From: Larix kaempferi
Lineage: Eukaryota > Streptophyta > Pinopsida > Pinales > Pinaceae
Direction of reading: 5' to 3'
DNA: 64,000 nt
NCBI GenBank assembly: GCA_027924585.1
Contig: BSBM01001664.1
Location: 558,001 to 622,000 of the forward strand
In this document: positions 46,415-57,418 of the stretch, piece after piece
Position numbering within the stretch: position 1 is the first letter of the stretch
How the letters are laid out: every line of letters begins with the position of its first letter
Notes under the pieces: model-generated
The model's database searches: none
What the model saw: the letters and a program-made list of their open reading frames with translations, nothing else
What the model was told of the DNA's origin: nothing
Made by a program: the position numbers and the translations under genes

Positions 46415-47895
46415 CAATCATCATCAATAGGCCAATAATACCCTCAAAATGGTATATGTTCTTGGTGGAGGAAACCTTGTTATCCCTAAATGGATGTAAC
46501 ATTCCTTTCAGTCCTGAGCTTCAAGTCTCCTCCCATGACTATGTCCAAACCCCCAATTCCAAAGACTTGGATACATAGTGCCATGGAATCATGGATATCC
46601 CTGCAAAGTCATACATGGTGCTTTGAGACATTTTTCATGGCTTTGGATGCCTCAATGGTTTCTTTAGGGACAAATGCATGGTCTTTTTCCCTCAAATGTC
46701 ATTCCCAAGGCCTTGAGACACATACATATTTCTCCAAGCCACCTAATTGCACCAATATCCCTAATCATAATCCATTGGCACACTCAAGAAGCTATGTGTG
46801 GCTGGTTGAGGAAACCTTCTTAGTCTTTGATGGCTAGAATACTTCTTCAAGGCCCAAGGTTTTGGTATCCTCCACTGAGCATGTCCAAGGCCCCAAGGCC
46901 CCAAGACATAAATATAGAGCATCATGAATACCATTGAAAAAGTCATGTGTGTTGTGCTTTGAAGCATTTTTCATGGATCTAGATGCCTCAATGCTTTCTT
47001 TAAGGATAAAGTCAAAGTATTCTTCCCTAGAGCATCATCCTAAAGGTCCCGAGACATGTACATACTACTTAAAAATACCGAATGGCACTGATATCCTCAA
47101 TCATAGAGTAATGATACCATCAAGATGTCACGCGTGGTTGGTGGATGAAATATTCTTATCCTTGGATGGCTAGAAGATTCATTTAGGTCCATAGGATCAA
47201 CTCTCCTCCCTTGACTATTTCCAAGGTCCTAAGGCCCTAAGACATAGATACATATTTCCACATATATCCCTATGAGATAATGCATGGTTCCTCGAGGAAT
47301 TTCTCATGGCTTTGGATGCCTCAATGGTTTGTTTAGGGCCAAATGCATGGTATTCTTCCCTGGAAAACCATTTCCAAGTCCCTAAGACATGTAGATACTA
47401 AGTTCAATACCATATAATGGCACTTCCATCCTCAATCACAGGACAATGATACCTCAAGAGGCCATGTGTAGTTGGTGGAGGTAACCTTCTTAGCCCTAGA
47501 TGGATATAAGATTCCTTTAAGGCCCAAGTCTTAGGTTTCCTCCCTTGACCATGTCCAATGCCCTAAGTCCCCAAGACTTGGATGCATAGCACAATGGATA
47601 CCCCTGTAAAGTCTTGCTTGGTGCTTTTAGACATTGTTCATGGCCTTGGATGTCTAAATGGTTTCTTTATGGCTAAAGGCACGATATTCTTCCATAAAAC
47701 ATCATTCCAAAAGCCTTGATCAGGCATATACATATTTCTCAAAACCACTTCATGGTATCGACATCCTTAATCATAGGCCAATGATACCATTAAGAGGCCA
47801 TGTGTGGTGAGTGGAGGAAATCATCATAGCTCTTTCTGGATAGAATATTCCTTTAGGGCCCAAGGTTCGGGTCTCTCTCTCTTTGGCTATCTCTC
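46415..47895 (+). repeat. Satellite-like tandem array, ~336 bp unit, ~4.4 copies
   Basis: The junction phrase gga(t/g)(g)(t/c)ta..at(t)c.tt...gg.cc(a/t)(a/t)g recurs at about 46491, 46830, 47167, 47502 and 47838, i.e. spacings 339, 337, 335 and 336. Within each unit the same landmarks return in order: ttttcatgg(c/a)..tggatgcctcaatg, cc..gagacat.tacata, gataccatcaagaggccatgtgtggttggtggagga. Units are roughly 75-85% alike by eye. No coding capacity is conserved between units, so the short ATG frames in it are not genes. Confidence 0.85.
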
Positions 47896-47899
47896 TAAA

Positions 47900-48235
47900 C
47901 TGGATATGGGTTATAGGTTTTAAGGGTTGTTTGTTTGATGATAGAGTTTAGGGTTGATGAGAATTAGAGGTTATAATGGTTAGGGGTTAATTTTTATTTG
48001 ACTAGACACTTTAGAGGTTAGAATTAAGTGATTAGGATTGTTGGGGTTAAAGGATATATATCATTATGTGTTAGTATTTAGGAGTTTTAGGGGCTATACT
48101 AGTTTATGATTATAGTGTGCCAAGAGTTATGGTGGTTAGTTGTATTAGGGACCAGGGATTGCAATGGCTAGGGACTAATGGTCAAGGGTTGGGGATTGAG
48201 ATATAGGGGTCATGGATTTAAGGTTACAAGGATGA
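47900..48235 (+). repeat. GGTTA-rich degenerate stretch
   Basis: Repeated ggttat, gggttaggg-like and gagtttagggttg phrases over ~330 bp, similar in flavour to 43486-43560. No gene. Confidence 0.35.
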
Positions 48236-48299
48236 ATATTTATATGTACATGAGCATAATGCAAGTTAGTGATTTTTTGTAATAATATGTCTCCAAACC

Positions 48300-48440
48300 C
48301 TTGTGGTGAAGGAGAGAAGAGAGGGGTGAGGGAGGGAGGATGGATAATTTGGGTAGAGTGGAAGAGAGGGGGGGATTGGGTGGATTGGAAGAGAGGGGGG
48401 GTGGGGTTATAGAGAGGGAGGGGGGGTTTAGGGAGAGATA
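48300..48440 (+). repeat. G-rich polypurine tract with G-quadruplex potential
   Basis: Plus strand has many GGGG or longer runs (gagaggggggatt, gagggggggtgggg, gagggagggggggttt) separated by short A/T spacers, and is nearly all purine. The minus-strand open frame across it (48641-48240) is composition-driven. Confidence 0.7.
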
Positions 48441-48465
48441 AATAAAAATCAAGGTGTGACAAAGA

Positions 48466-48552
48466 ACGCGTGCACGCATCCACATGTGCGCACACATAAA
48501 CGCATGCACGCCTCTACGCGTGCGCACATCTATACGCGCACACGCGTCTTTG
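48466..48552. repeat. Alternating purine/pyrimidine CG-rich tract
   Basis: Consists of acgcgtgcacgcatcc, gtgcgcacacataaacgc, gcatgcacgcctc and gcgcacacgcgtc phrases. Strongly alternating, CpG-rich and Z-DNA prone, in an otherwise AT-rich area. Confidence 0.7.
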
Positions 48553-48994
48553 GATTCAAATTTTTTTTGGCGCCCTTCCAGGTTTGGTATTAACTTCGGA
48601 TTGCCAAACCTTGAGGCTTGGTCCGAGTTATGGCAAGGCACACCAATTCTATAACTTCTTGTTTTTCACGCTTAGTTCCGCATATGCTCCACTTGTGCAC
48701 TACTGATGAAATTGGACACACTTGTCGAGCTCTGTGTGGAGATTCTAACTATATATTTTTGAATAGATCTGTTATTGTTTTCTATTTTTAATTCATTTTT
48801 AATTGCACTCATGTCAAATTTGTAAAAAACATAGGTCGTTTATTTGGCCTATAACTTTTGATTGGCTTACATATTTCGAGAATGGAAAAGAACTCGCACA
48901 AGAGTACACGAATACCTACAAGCTAAAAAAAAAAACGTTTTGGTGAACCAACACTCAACCGTGTCGTTTTAAGGCTTCACTGACTTTCATAATT

Positions 48995-48997
<3 letters not shown>

Positions 48998-49031
<34 letters not shown>
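48998..49031. repeat. (TA)n microsatellite
   Basis: Uninterrupted alternating ta for about 34 bases. Confidence 0.95.
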
Positions 49032-49035
<4 letters not shown>

Positions 49036-51555
49036 CTTTTAAAATTTTGGAAAAATAGCCCTCCACAAGATTGTCTGTTTCCTCATAAATTGAAAATTTA
49101 CATAACAAACTGGTGGACCAACCACCAAACATATGCATCATGTTTTAGAGAAAAAATAAAGTATCAGTCTTAAAATAATGACATTTTGGGGTGGTTATAC
49201 CAATTTTACATAAATAAAAGTTATATATTCGGGAAGGTGATCCATTTTTCTACATTTCATTGGCACATCCCCATCTTGATCCTATTGCATTAAAAATGTA
49301 AATGATGTAATATTGTTATAAAATCGTGGTGAGGAGCTCAAGGCCAAGGACCCACCATCGATTTAGTGATGCATATGGTTTACGTGCTAGCCAGGCACAT
49401 TGGAATTTCAAATATCATGTAAATATGCATTTTAATCAAATACCCGCAACTAGCTATGCAATGCAACAAGAGATGGGGGCATGATTTTACAAGGAATTGG
49501 GAGGGAAAACATTCAAACCCTTGAGCCAACCAAGTCAAGCCAAGTGTCAATGAGATAACCCATCAAACCCTCAACTACCCATGTTGACTTTTGTACCCAA
49601 TCATTCATTTCTCCCAAGAGTTGGGTGAAGTAGTTAATGCCTTGAGGAATGGGAGGTATGGTTGTCCAAAATTTGAGTATGGGAAAGCCACCCTTCATGG
49701 AAAAACATGTTTTGATTCTTGGGAAAGAAAAGAGCCATGAATTGCTCCCCAAGCCATTACCCATGAATCAACTTTGCTCCCCCACAAGTTGGGAGCTACC
49801 TGGGCGTTTTTCTCCATGGATTTCCTGTGTTTTCCTTCATATTTCAAGATGGGAAGGGCGTTTTTGTTTTGGTTACCAATGGGGAAGAGAACAAATCGAT
49901 TTGGGGTTGCAATGAGGCCGTTTTGGCCATTTGAAACGCTCATAACTTGTGGAAGAAATCGGGCTCCTCCCTGGGGATGAATTTCCCTTCCCACAATCCA
50001 TTTTGGTGAGCCACGATTTGGGGAAAAACCCATGGAGCCTGTTTTGTAAAATACCCTTGTTGTAAATGTGTATCCCTGCCCAATGATCATTTTTGCTGCG
50101 TGTAGAAAGAGTATGTTGGGGTATGGGTAATGGGTATCGATTGTTTTGGCTTAAGCTTGAGTGCAAGCATCCAAGGTTCAGTTTTAGCCTGATAAACCCA
50201 GTTGTGGACTGGCTTAGCTTAGATGCAGTGATTATTGGGCTGTGTATGAGTGTGAATGCCCCCTTTTCCTTGTAAGAATCATACCCACCTTGGGGGTGGC
50301 AGTTGTGTTGAGGGAATTGATGAACACAACTGGCCTATGGTTGGGTGGAACGTTGCAGCGACATAGTTCGTTGTTTGGGACAATTGCACAATGAAGATAA
50401 GTGTTTTTCTGTCTATGTATTTACTTCTGCAATGTTTAAATTGATGACTCTTTTCGATATACTGTATGCATATGATATGTGTGTGGATGAGTTTTAATTC
50501 CGTTGTGCATATTTGTTTGATTTGCATTTGCACACATTTATTTAATTCCTGTGAATCTAATGAATGGGCTGAGTTTTATGAAAAGCCCTAGAGATTGGTA
50601 TCATGTCCCCTTCCTGGAAATTGGGTAGATGGGAGGGTATGTGACATTCATCTTTTTACACCTAATTCTAAAAACTTCTGTAGGTACCTCTAATAATTCA
50701 TTTTAATGATAAGATTTTTGTTTTTCCAACATGCCATTGCAACTAACCTGTCATAGTGGGTATCATTACCTTGCACTAGTCGGTTAGTTTATGGAAAATA
50801 ATTAATAATGATTATGATAATGTGATTATGATTAAGTTATCATTTACATAATTTATTAAGAATTGTATTGAAAAAAATTAATTGGCATGTTTTATTAAGT
50901 CGTTTTTCAAAACTATCTTTTCATATAACATATTTTTAATTTTATTACTAAATTAATTGTATATATAATATATTATTTTTTCAAGAAATTTTTTTTATAA
51001 AAATATTATTCATGTTATGATGTTCACCTATGTCCTAAGTAAAAGAAAAAAGTGAAACTACCCAAAATCAGAGATATAAATTCAAAACAGAAGAGATATA
51101 TATTTCAATTAATTAAAACTAAAAAAATTAATTAAACTTGGATATTTCTTGCAATGCAATGTAAGAGTTGAATCATGATTAAATCAAGGTTTCCTAAAAA
51201 ATTACTTTTAAAACATGTTCGGTAGATGGAAAATTAAGATAAATTTATATTATTAATAAATGAACCTACAATATACACATATCAAAACAATTAATAAACC
51301 CAAAATTAAAAAAATAATATATGTTTCTATTTAAAATTGTATCTCATATTGAAAAACATGGAAGATGCTCTGAAATTTGTCCATTGTGCAATCTACATCA
51401 TCTATACGAATATGCAAAGTCATTTATAATTGATTTACAGTCAAAAGTCGTCTAAATATGATGGAACGTTCAAATGCATTACTTTAACTTTAGCTTTATT
51501 TTATAAGCCATTATTTTAAGGGTACTTTGCGTTTATGTTGTTTTTTTTCTTGACT
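49032..51555. other. Unassigned stretch, 2.5 kb
   Basis: 49513-50670 has moderate GC and several overlapping frames on both strands without motifs. The phrase tggtatcatgtccccttcctgg near 50598 resembles sequence found at LTR/leader junctions, so an old LTR is possible. 50680-51540 is very AT-rich with nothing recognisable. Confidence 0.45.
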
Positions 51556-52329
51556 TTATCTCTGTATAGAGAGAATCCTATGAGGAGACCAAATTTTGTT
51601 AGGCCATTGACCTTCCATAGGGATTTGGTTGGCCGCTGAGCCTTCTCTACATATTGAGGCGGTGCAGAGCTTAGTGTTTCTGTCTAGGGTTTCAGTGGCG
51701 GTAATGATGGTGTTATGCAGTGTTGTTGCGGTGGTTTCGGTCAAGTTTTAAGGTAGGGCATGGTTGTCTTTCCCCTGGGCCGGTGTTTTTGGAAAAAAAA
51801 GGTATATTCCGTTCTTTACCCTTTTTTTTTGCTTGTGGTATTATATGTTTTGGTTGGTCGATCGTTGATATCACACCCGGTTCCATCATCCCGCCGGGGT
51901 TTCTCGTTTCACTAGATTGTTCTATTATTGGGGTGTTTTACGCTGGTGCCTTGGCTACCGGTTGGGTGGTGTCCACTTTTTTAGGATAAGCCGGTGGTCG
52001 ACTGGTTTTATGTTCGATTTTGGGTTTTACCAGCTCAAAAGACCTAGTCCGGGTTGTTTTGAGCTTGTGGGTTTTTGTGTTATTGTCAGTGGCCCAACAG
52101 TTGTGGGCACATTTACGTGTTGTTCTCCAGGTGGCTTGAGTTTTGTGGATATCGATGCACAAGCGTCCCTTTGTCATCCCTTGGATCCATTTTCAAGACT
52201 GTTTCTTGGCCAGAGTCTTTTTCCGGGTTGTTCTCGGTTGTTTCCAATCTTGCTCTCCTTTGGTCATTTTTCGGGGCTGTCAGGCTTGCTCTGTTCTGTG
52301 GTATGGGGGAGACGTAGAATGTGGCGGGA

Positions 52330-53560
52330 CCCAGCCAACTAAACCCGATGGAGATGGACATCTCGCTTGAGGAGTCGGGTGTGATGAAGCCGGATGCGTA
52401 TTATAGGGAACTGTTAAATGACAAGAAGGTGGTTTCGGTTGGGAACGAGAAGACCGTGACAGGTGGTGGATAGGGCCCATTGTCCAAAAAAGTGAAGGTT
52501 GCAGATGGAGATGCCTCCAGTATCATGCTGGATTCTAACACGGTCCATCCGTTTGATATCTCTCCCACGGCTGGTAGGAGGGGGGATTCTTGTATTTTGG
52601 GGGAAAATGACCTTCGGGCGGTTCCGCGCACCATAAAAAAAATAGTCGTGTGAACCCGCTCAATCGACGCCCCGACGAACACTAGTTTAATGTGGGTTGT
52701 GATTTGGGTCTAGCAGAGCTGGTTGAGCTCAATATGACCTCCCTTGTTGGGAAATTCAATTACAATGCGATGCATCGCCGTGATATTATGAAGTGGGTTA
52801 CGTGGACTTGGGATCCTATTCTGGATTATACCCCATGGATATCCATCCTTGCCAAGGGTTGGTTTGGGTTCAAATTCCAGGAGGAGGCTCATGCCTCATT
52901 GATTTTGGAAAAACTGTGGCTGAAAGGCTCGAGCAGCCTCATGCTCCAGCACTGGTTTACTGATTTTGATCCGCAGTGTGCAAGGATAAAGCTTCGGCAT
53001 CTGTGGGTTTTGTTTCCTAATTTCCCCTTGGCTCTATGGAATCGGGAGGCTTTTGAGCTGGTTGGTAACAGGTTGGGTTGGTTCCTTCATGTTGGAGTGG
53101 ATATGCTGAAGGGGGTTGACAAGCGCATTGGTCACATCCTGGTGTAAGTTGATGTCTCTCTTGGCCTAATTGATGAGCTACACATTGAGTGGAGGGGGTG
53201 GAAATTCACCCAACTTATTGACTATTGGGGGGTCCCATTCAGGTGCTCAAACTGTAAGGAAGTGGGCCATTTATGGCGGGATTGTGCGGGCTCCTCAACC
53301 GGTCTGGATTCTTCTCAATCCATTGATGATGAAGCTTATTGGTCTTCGGATGCATGTAGTGACAAATATTTGGACGCTTCCAGTCCATTGGATGGATTCT
53401 CCAACAGGGTCTCGCCTCCTTCGTCGATCCCGACCGACTATCTGGGTAAGCTTCAACTATATGATCCTTCATTCTTCCAGTCTTTAAATGAATTAGAGAA
53501 AGCTTTCATTATTTCTCTTGAACTTAAAAAAGATGCTTTGGACCATAAAGAAAAATGAAA
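52330..53560 (+). pseudogene. LINE ORF1 (nucleic-acid-binding)
   Basis: An N-terminal region near 52348 (MEMDISLEESGVMKPDAYYR) is followed after stops by 52692-53147: SLVGKFNYNAMHRRDIMKWV, KGWFGFKFQEEAHASLILEK, MLQHWFTDFDP and LRHLWVLFPNFPLALWNREA, the DUF4283 pattern of plant LINE ORF1. Past a TAA at 53145 the frame continues to VPFRCSNCKEVGHLWRDCAG, a CCHC knuckle (~53237-53285), and a Ser/Asp-rich tail ending at 53558. ORF1 coats LINE RNA. Confidence 0.85.
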
Positions 53561-54171
53561 ATGTATTGGTTCCTCCTTCTCCTATAGTGCGTGACATGGA
53601 AAATACTATTAGCTCGGAGGGGTCCTCGCTGAGGGAAATTGTATCTAGTGATGGTCGGGTTCTGATTCCCAGTCATGGGATGGGACTATTCAGATTTCTT
53701 CTGATATGGATCCTATTGTTTCAGGGTGTCGGGATGGGGCTTCGGTGGATGGGGTACTCTTCCCCTTGTGGTTTCTTCTCCTTCGGATCTGGGTTTGATG
53801 TCTGATTTGGCAATGGGAAGTGAATTCACTCATGTGGAACAACTTCATTGTATTCATGTGCCTTCTTTTTCTGAAGTTGTTAAAAAAAAGCCCCTTCCAA
53901 TTTTTCACAAAAACCATGAGGTGTCGCCGGTTTTGGGACCTATTGTAACTACGCCGACGAATAACTCTTTTAAGAATAAGGATGGTCATGGGGCTTGGGA
54001 GGGGGGCTTGGAGGTGGAGCTCTCTCCTCTTAAAACCCAGAGCGCTCATAAGGGTGCTAAACATAAGGCTATTGTTTGTAAGTCGAATCTTTCGCTGGGG
54101 AATGATGTGGTTTCTTCCTCTTCTGATTCCAGGGAACTTAGAGATATTAAAGCCCTTGCTAGGGTTAAGAA
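53561..54171 (+). other. LINE inter-ORF region
   Basis: A 149-codon frame (53726-54175) runs up to the ORF2 start without motif. It is probably the low-conservation C-terminal extension of ORF1 in another frame, after a frameshift. Confidence 0.5.
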
Positions 54172-56431
54172 ATGATCTGTCTCTCATTAAACATTCGGGG
54201 AGTTGGAGGCCTCTCAAAACAGCTAGCCCTTAAGCGAATTTTGTTGGTTAACAATCTAGATTTAGTTAGGCTACAGGAAATAATGGTCTCTGAGGATAAA
54301 GCTCGGGTTTTCTTCACTAAGATTAAACCCTTCTGGAAGATGTGTCCTATTAGTGCGGTTGGTTTGTCTGGAGGCCTGGAACCCACAATTTTTGGACTTG
54401 TAGCATTTCATTACTCATGCTGGCATTTTTCTTTCTGGTTGATTGGCTGGTGTTGACCGGGAATTAAATTTTATCAATGTGTATGGACCCTATTCCAATC
54501 GACAGGATTTCTGGGACCAGGTTTGTGTGGATAACTTGCTCAATTTGGAGAATTTAATTCTCATGGTGGACCTCAACTTCACATGGTCGGTGGGTGAAGT
54601 TTGGGGTAAATTTGCAAAAATTGATTCTCTGGGGCCTTTTTTTAGTAATATGTTCTCTTCTTGACACTTGTTGGATATTGAACCGGTTCCCCTCTCACCT
54701 ACTTGGAAGAATGGTAGAGCTGGAGTTGAATACATTTCCAAAAGATTGGACCGTTTTCTTGTGGCCGTGGATCTTGTTTCATGTTTCTCCTGACATCGCT
54801 CTTGGATACATCATTGTCGTATTAGTGATCATCTCCCTATATTTCTTCAAGTTGAGTTCAATGACAAAAAGATCAGTTATCCTTTCAAATTCAATTCTAC
54901 ATGGTTAAAAGATCAGGATTTTTGTGTTGAAGCTACTGCATTCTGGAATTCTCTGACTGTGGAGCCGGGGGTGTCTGCCATGGATTCTTTGGCAAAAAAA
55001 TTGATATGTCTCAAGAAATTTACCATTTGATGGGAAAAAAGGAAACTTTTTTAATGTCAGAAGAGCTCGTGTAGGTCAAGCGAGAGATTGAAGTCATTCT
55101 CTCTACTTTTATGGCAACCTCCGTTCCTGGAACGGACACTATCCGATTGATGCGGTTGGAAAGGAAAAAACAAGATTTTCTATATTTTCAGGAGGAAACA
55201 TGGCGCTTGAAAAGCCGTGCTCTGTGGATTCAGGCTGAGGATAAAAATACAAAATTTTTCCATAAATTTGCAGACTCTAGGCAGAATCAGAATGCCATTT
55301 GGGAACTCAATAATAGTGTTGGTTCCAAGATATCTTTTGTTAAAGAACTGCATGTGGAAGCGGTTCAACATTTTCAACATATTTTCACTGACTCGAAAGC
55401 TACTTCGTTACTTGACCAGTTTAAGATTATTAAGGAACATGGTATTTTTTAAGGATTCTAATATTATACTTAAGTATAGTACCCTAGGCGATTATTTTGG
55501 ATTGAAAAAAAAATGCATATAGATATGTAGGCAAATATTAAATATGAAACACATAATTTACTACTGAAATGTGTAAATTTTGGCGAATATTATGATAAAA
55601 AAACACATTTTATGTAAATATAGGTGATATTAGAGACTAAAAATGACCAAATAGCGAATTTATGTTTTGAAAAAAAGTCCAAAAAATAGCCAATTGGCGA
55701 AATTTCGCCCCTAAAAATCACCATGTTAAGGAATATCCCAGGCTCTTCTCGGATGAGGAAGGTGATGCTATATTCACCCCGGTTAAGCTATCATAAGTAG
55801 AAAATATTCTCGAAGGATTCTCCAAAGAGAAGAGTCCTGGTCCGGACGGGTGGTCTGTGGAACTATTCCTTGGTTTTTTTTATATTATGGGGCAAGATAT
55901 TCTGAATGTGGTGGAGGAATCCAAGATGACTGGTGAGGTCTCTGGTGCGATCAATTCCACCTTTTTTACTCTTATCCCTAAATGTTCACATCCAGAGGAT
56001 TTCAATGATTTTTGACCTATCTCGCTCTGCAACCTAATATACAAGGCCATTGCTAAGATCATTGCGGTGCGATTGAATCCTGGTTTATCCAAATATATCT
56101 CTAAGGAACAATTTGGGTTTCTTCATGGCTGTCAGATTCTGGATGTGGTTGGGGTGGCTCAGGAGTCTTTTCACTCTATCAAAGCGAAACAGCTTGATGC
56201 AATCCTCTTGAAATTGGACTTGGTTAAAGCTTATAACCATGTCGACTGGACTTTTCTGAGATTAATATTGATTCAGATCGGGCTCCCTTGGGTGGTCAGT
56301 AAATGGATAATGGGTTGTCACTTCAGTTACTTTTTCAGTTATTATTAATGGCGTACCTACTTAATTCTTCAAATGCTCCCGGTCGTTGAGACAGGGCTTC
56401 CCTCTATCACCTTTACTATTAGCTATGATAT
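54172..56431 (+). pseudogene. LINE ORF2 endonuclease-RT, broken
   Basis: ORF2 starts MICLSLNIRGVGGLSKQLAL (54172), the N-rxG opening of the APE endonuclease, then DLVRLQEIM (catalytic Glu region), FINVYGPYSNRQDFWDQV and LILMVDLNFTW (normally G-D-F-N; here V-D-L-N). RT: FSKEKSPGPDGWSVELFLGF (55819 on), FFTLIPKCSHPEDFNDF-stop-PISLCN, GFLHGCQILDVV, LKLDLVKAYNHVDWTFL (K-A-Y-D changed to K-A-Y-N) and LRQGFPLSPLLLAM. Frameshifts near 54460 and 54660, several stops between 54780 and 55110, and the MITE-like insert at 55441-55722. Confidence 0.88.
55441..55722. mobile_element. MITE-like insertion in LINE (282 bp)
   Basis: LINE homology stops at 55440 and resumes about 55727. Insert ends are GGTATTTTTTAAGG (left) and, inverted on the right, GGTGATTTTTAGGGGCG, an imperfect terminal inverted repeat. 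Flanking direct repeats are taaggaacat (55431-55440) and taaggaatat (55727-55736), the right one offset by 4 nt. AT-rich, no coding. Termini and ~10 bp duplication would fit a Mutator-like MITE, but the family is not certain. Confidence 0.6.
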
Positions 56432-57418
56432 GATACATTTTAAAATATTTAACTTATTACAAAATCTTTTTACAAAATGATATGCTCATACATAAGAATG
56501 ATTTGCTTATACATAAGAATGCATAGTGTACTACGTGGCCATATGTTTTTGGGGGTATATAATACAAATTTCTTCGGAGAATCACTAAAATATTTGTTAA
56601 AAAAACCACCTTAAATATATAAATTGAAAAATAATTGAACCTAACATAATATCATAAAACATACAAGATTCATGCATATACAATAGCAAAACTAAAATCA
56701 TACTCACTTTGGCGAGGCATGAACCAAGGATATTCATTTATTGTGTGAATGTGTGTGTGAAAATCACATGGTTTGTATATACAATGAAAGGTAAATGAAA
56801 GCAAGAAGATACGGTATGATACATCTTCAAATAGTTACCTTACTAATTACTCCTTTGCATTGATTAGCGTAACAAAGAAAGTGAACACAAAATCTTGCTA
56901 CAAAATGTTTTGCTCATACATAAGAATGTGGGAATTCCTTGCAAAGTTGTATTTGTGTAGATGGTGAGGAAAAATGTATGTGGTCGTATTTTCTCATGTT
57001 GAACAATATTCATTTGCCTCGCATTATGGCCACAAAGCCATACAATATCACACTGCATCACCGCCCACACAATATTCTTGCTCTGAAAGGCCTACACCCA
57101 ATGGTTCCTTCTTCATCATGATCAAATCAAGGTGCATTGAATTTTTATAGAAAATACTCAATAAATGTATCTAACAATTTATGTAGTTCATTTGAATGCT
57201 AACAACTTACTTCTAATAATTTTAGATGAAATTATAAAATATAGTGAATAGAACAATGCATATAAAACATGATCAATCAAACATATATACATAAAATTTA
57301 ACTTGGTTAACTATATTGATATATATGATTCAAGGTACTCTCGCAACTTACAATACATATAGTACTTTACTATACAACAAAATTTGTCTCTCATACAAAA
57401 TGTTTAATCTCTACTACA
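56432..57418. other. Unassigned AT-rich stretch
   Basis: A short phrase (gctcatacataagaatg with preceding acaaaatg) occurs at about 56475 (with a second partial at 56504) and at 56908. This hints at a duplicated ~50 bp segment 430 bp apart. No gene; small frames overlap on both strands. Confidence 0.45.

Larger units (their letters stand above)
51556..56431 (+). mobile_element. L1-type LINE, truncated in RT
   Basis: ORF1 (52320-53560) with a DUF4283-like domain and CCHC knuckle precedes ORF2 (54172-56431) with an APE-type endonuclease start and RT. This is the two-ORF layout of plant L1 elements. The 5' limit is uncertain; G/T-rich leader-like DNA begins about 51560. The RT is lost after RQGFPLSPLLLAM at 56431, before the Y-x-D-D box, so there is no 3' UTR or poly(A). 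A 282 bp MITE-like insert lies at 55441-55722. Numerous stops and frameshifts. Confidence 0.88.

Noticed and set aside
46490-47173. Plus-strand frames of 79-115 codons
   Set aside because: They fall in the 336 bp tandem array and are not preserved between units.
48240-48641. 133-codon minus-strand frame
   Set aside because: It is the complement of the G-rich and CG-rich tracts; repetitive Pro/Ser/Leu and His/Arg content reflects composition.
49695-50166. Overlapping frames on both strands, up to 131 codons
   Set aside because: Moderate-GC unassigned DNA where all frames stay open by chance; no motif and no agreement with neighbouring splice signals.
55441-55722. Intron in LINE ORF2
   Set aside because: No GT...AG borders at the ends of the interruption; terminal inverted repeats and flanking direct repeats fit a transposon better.
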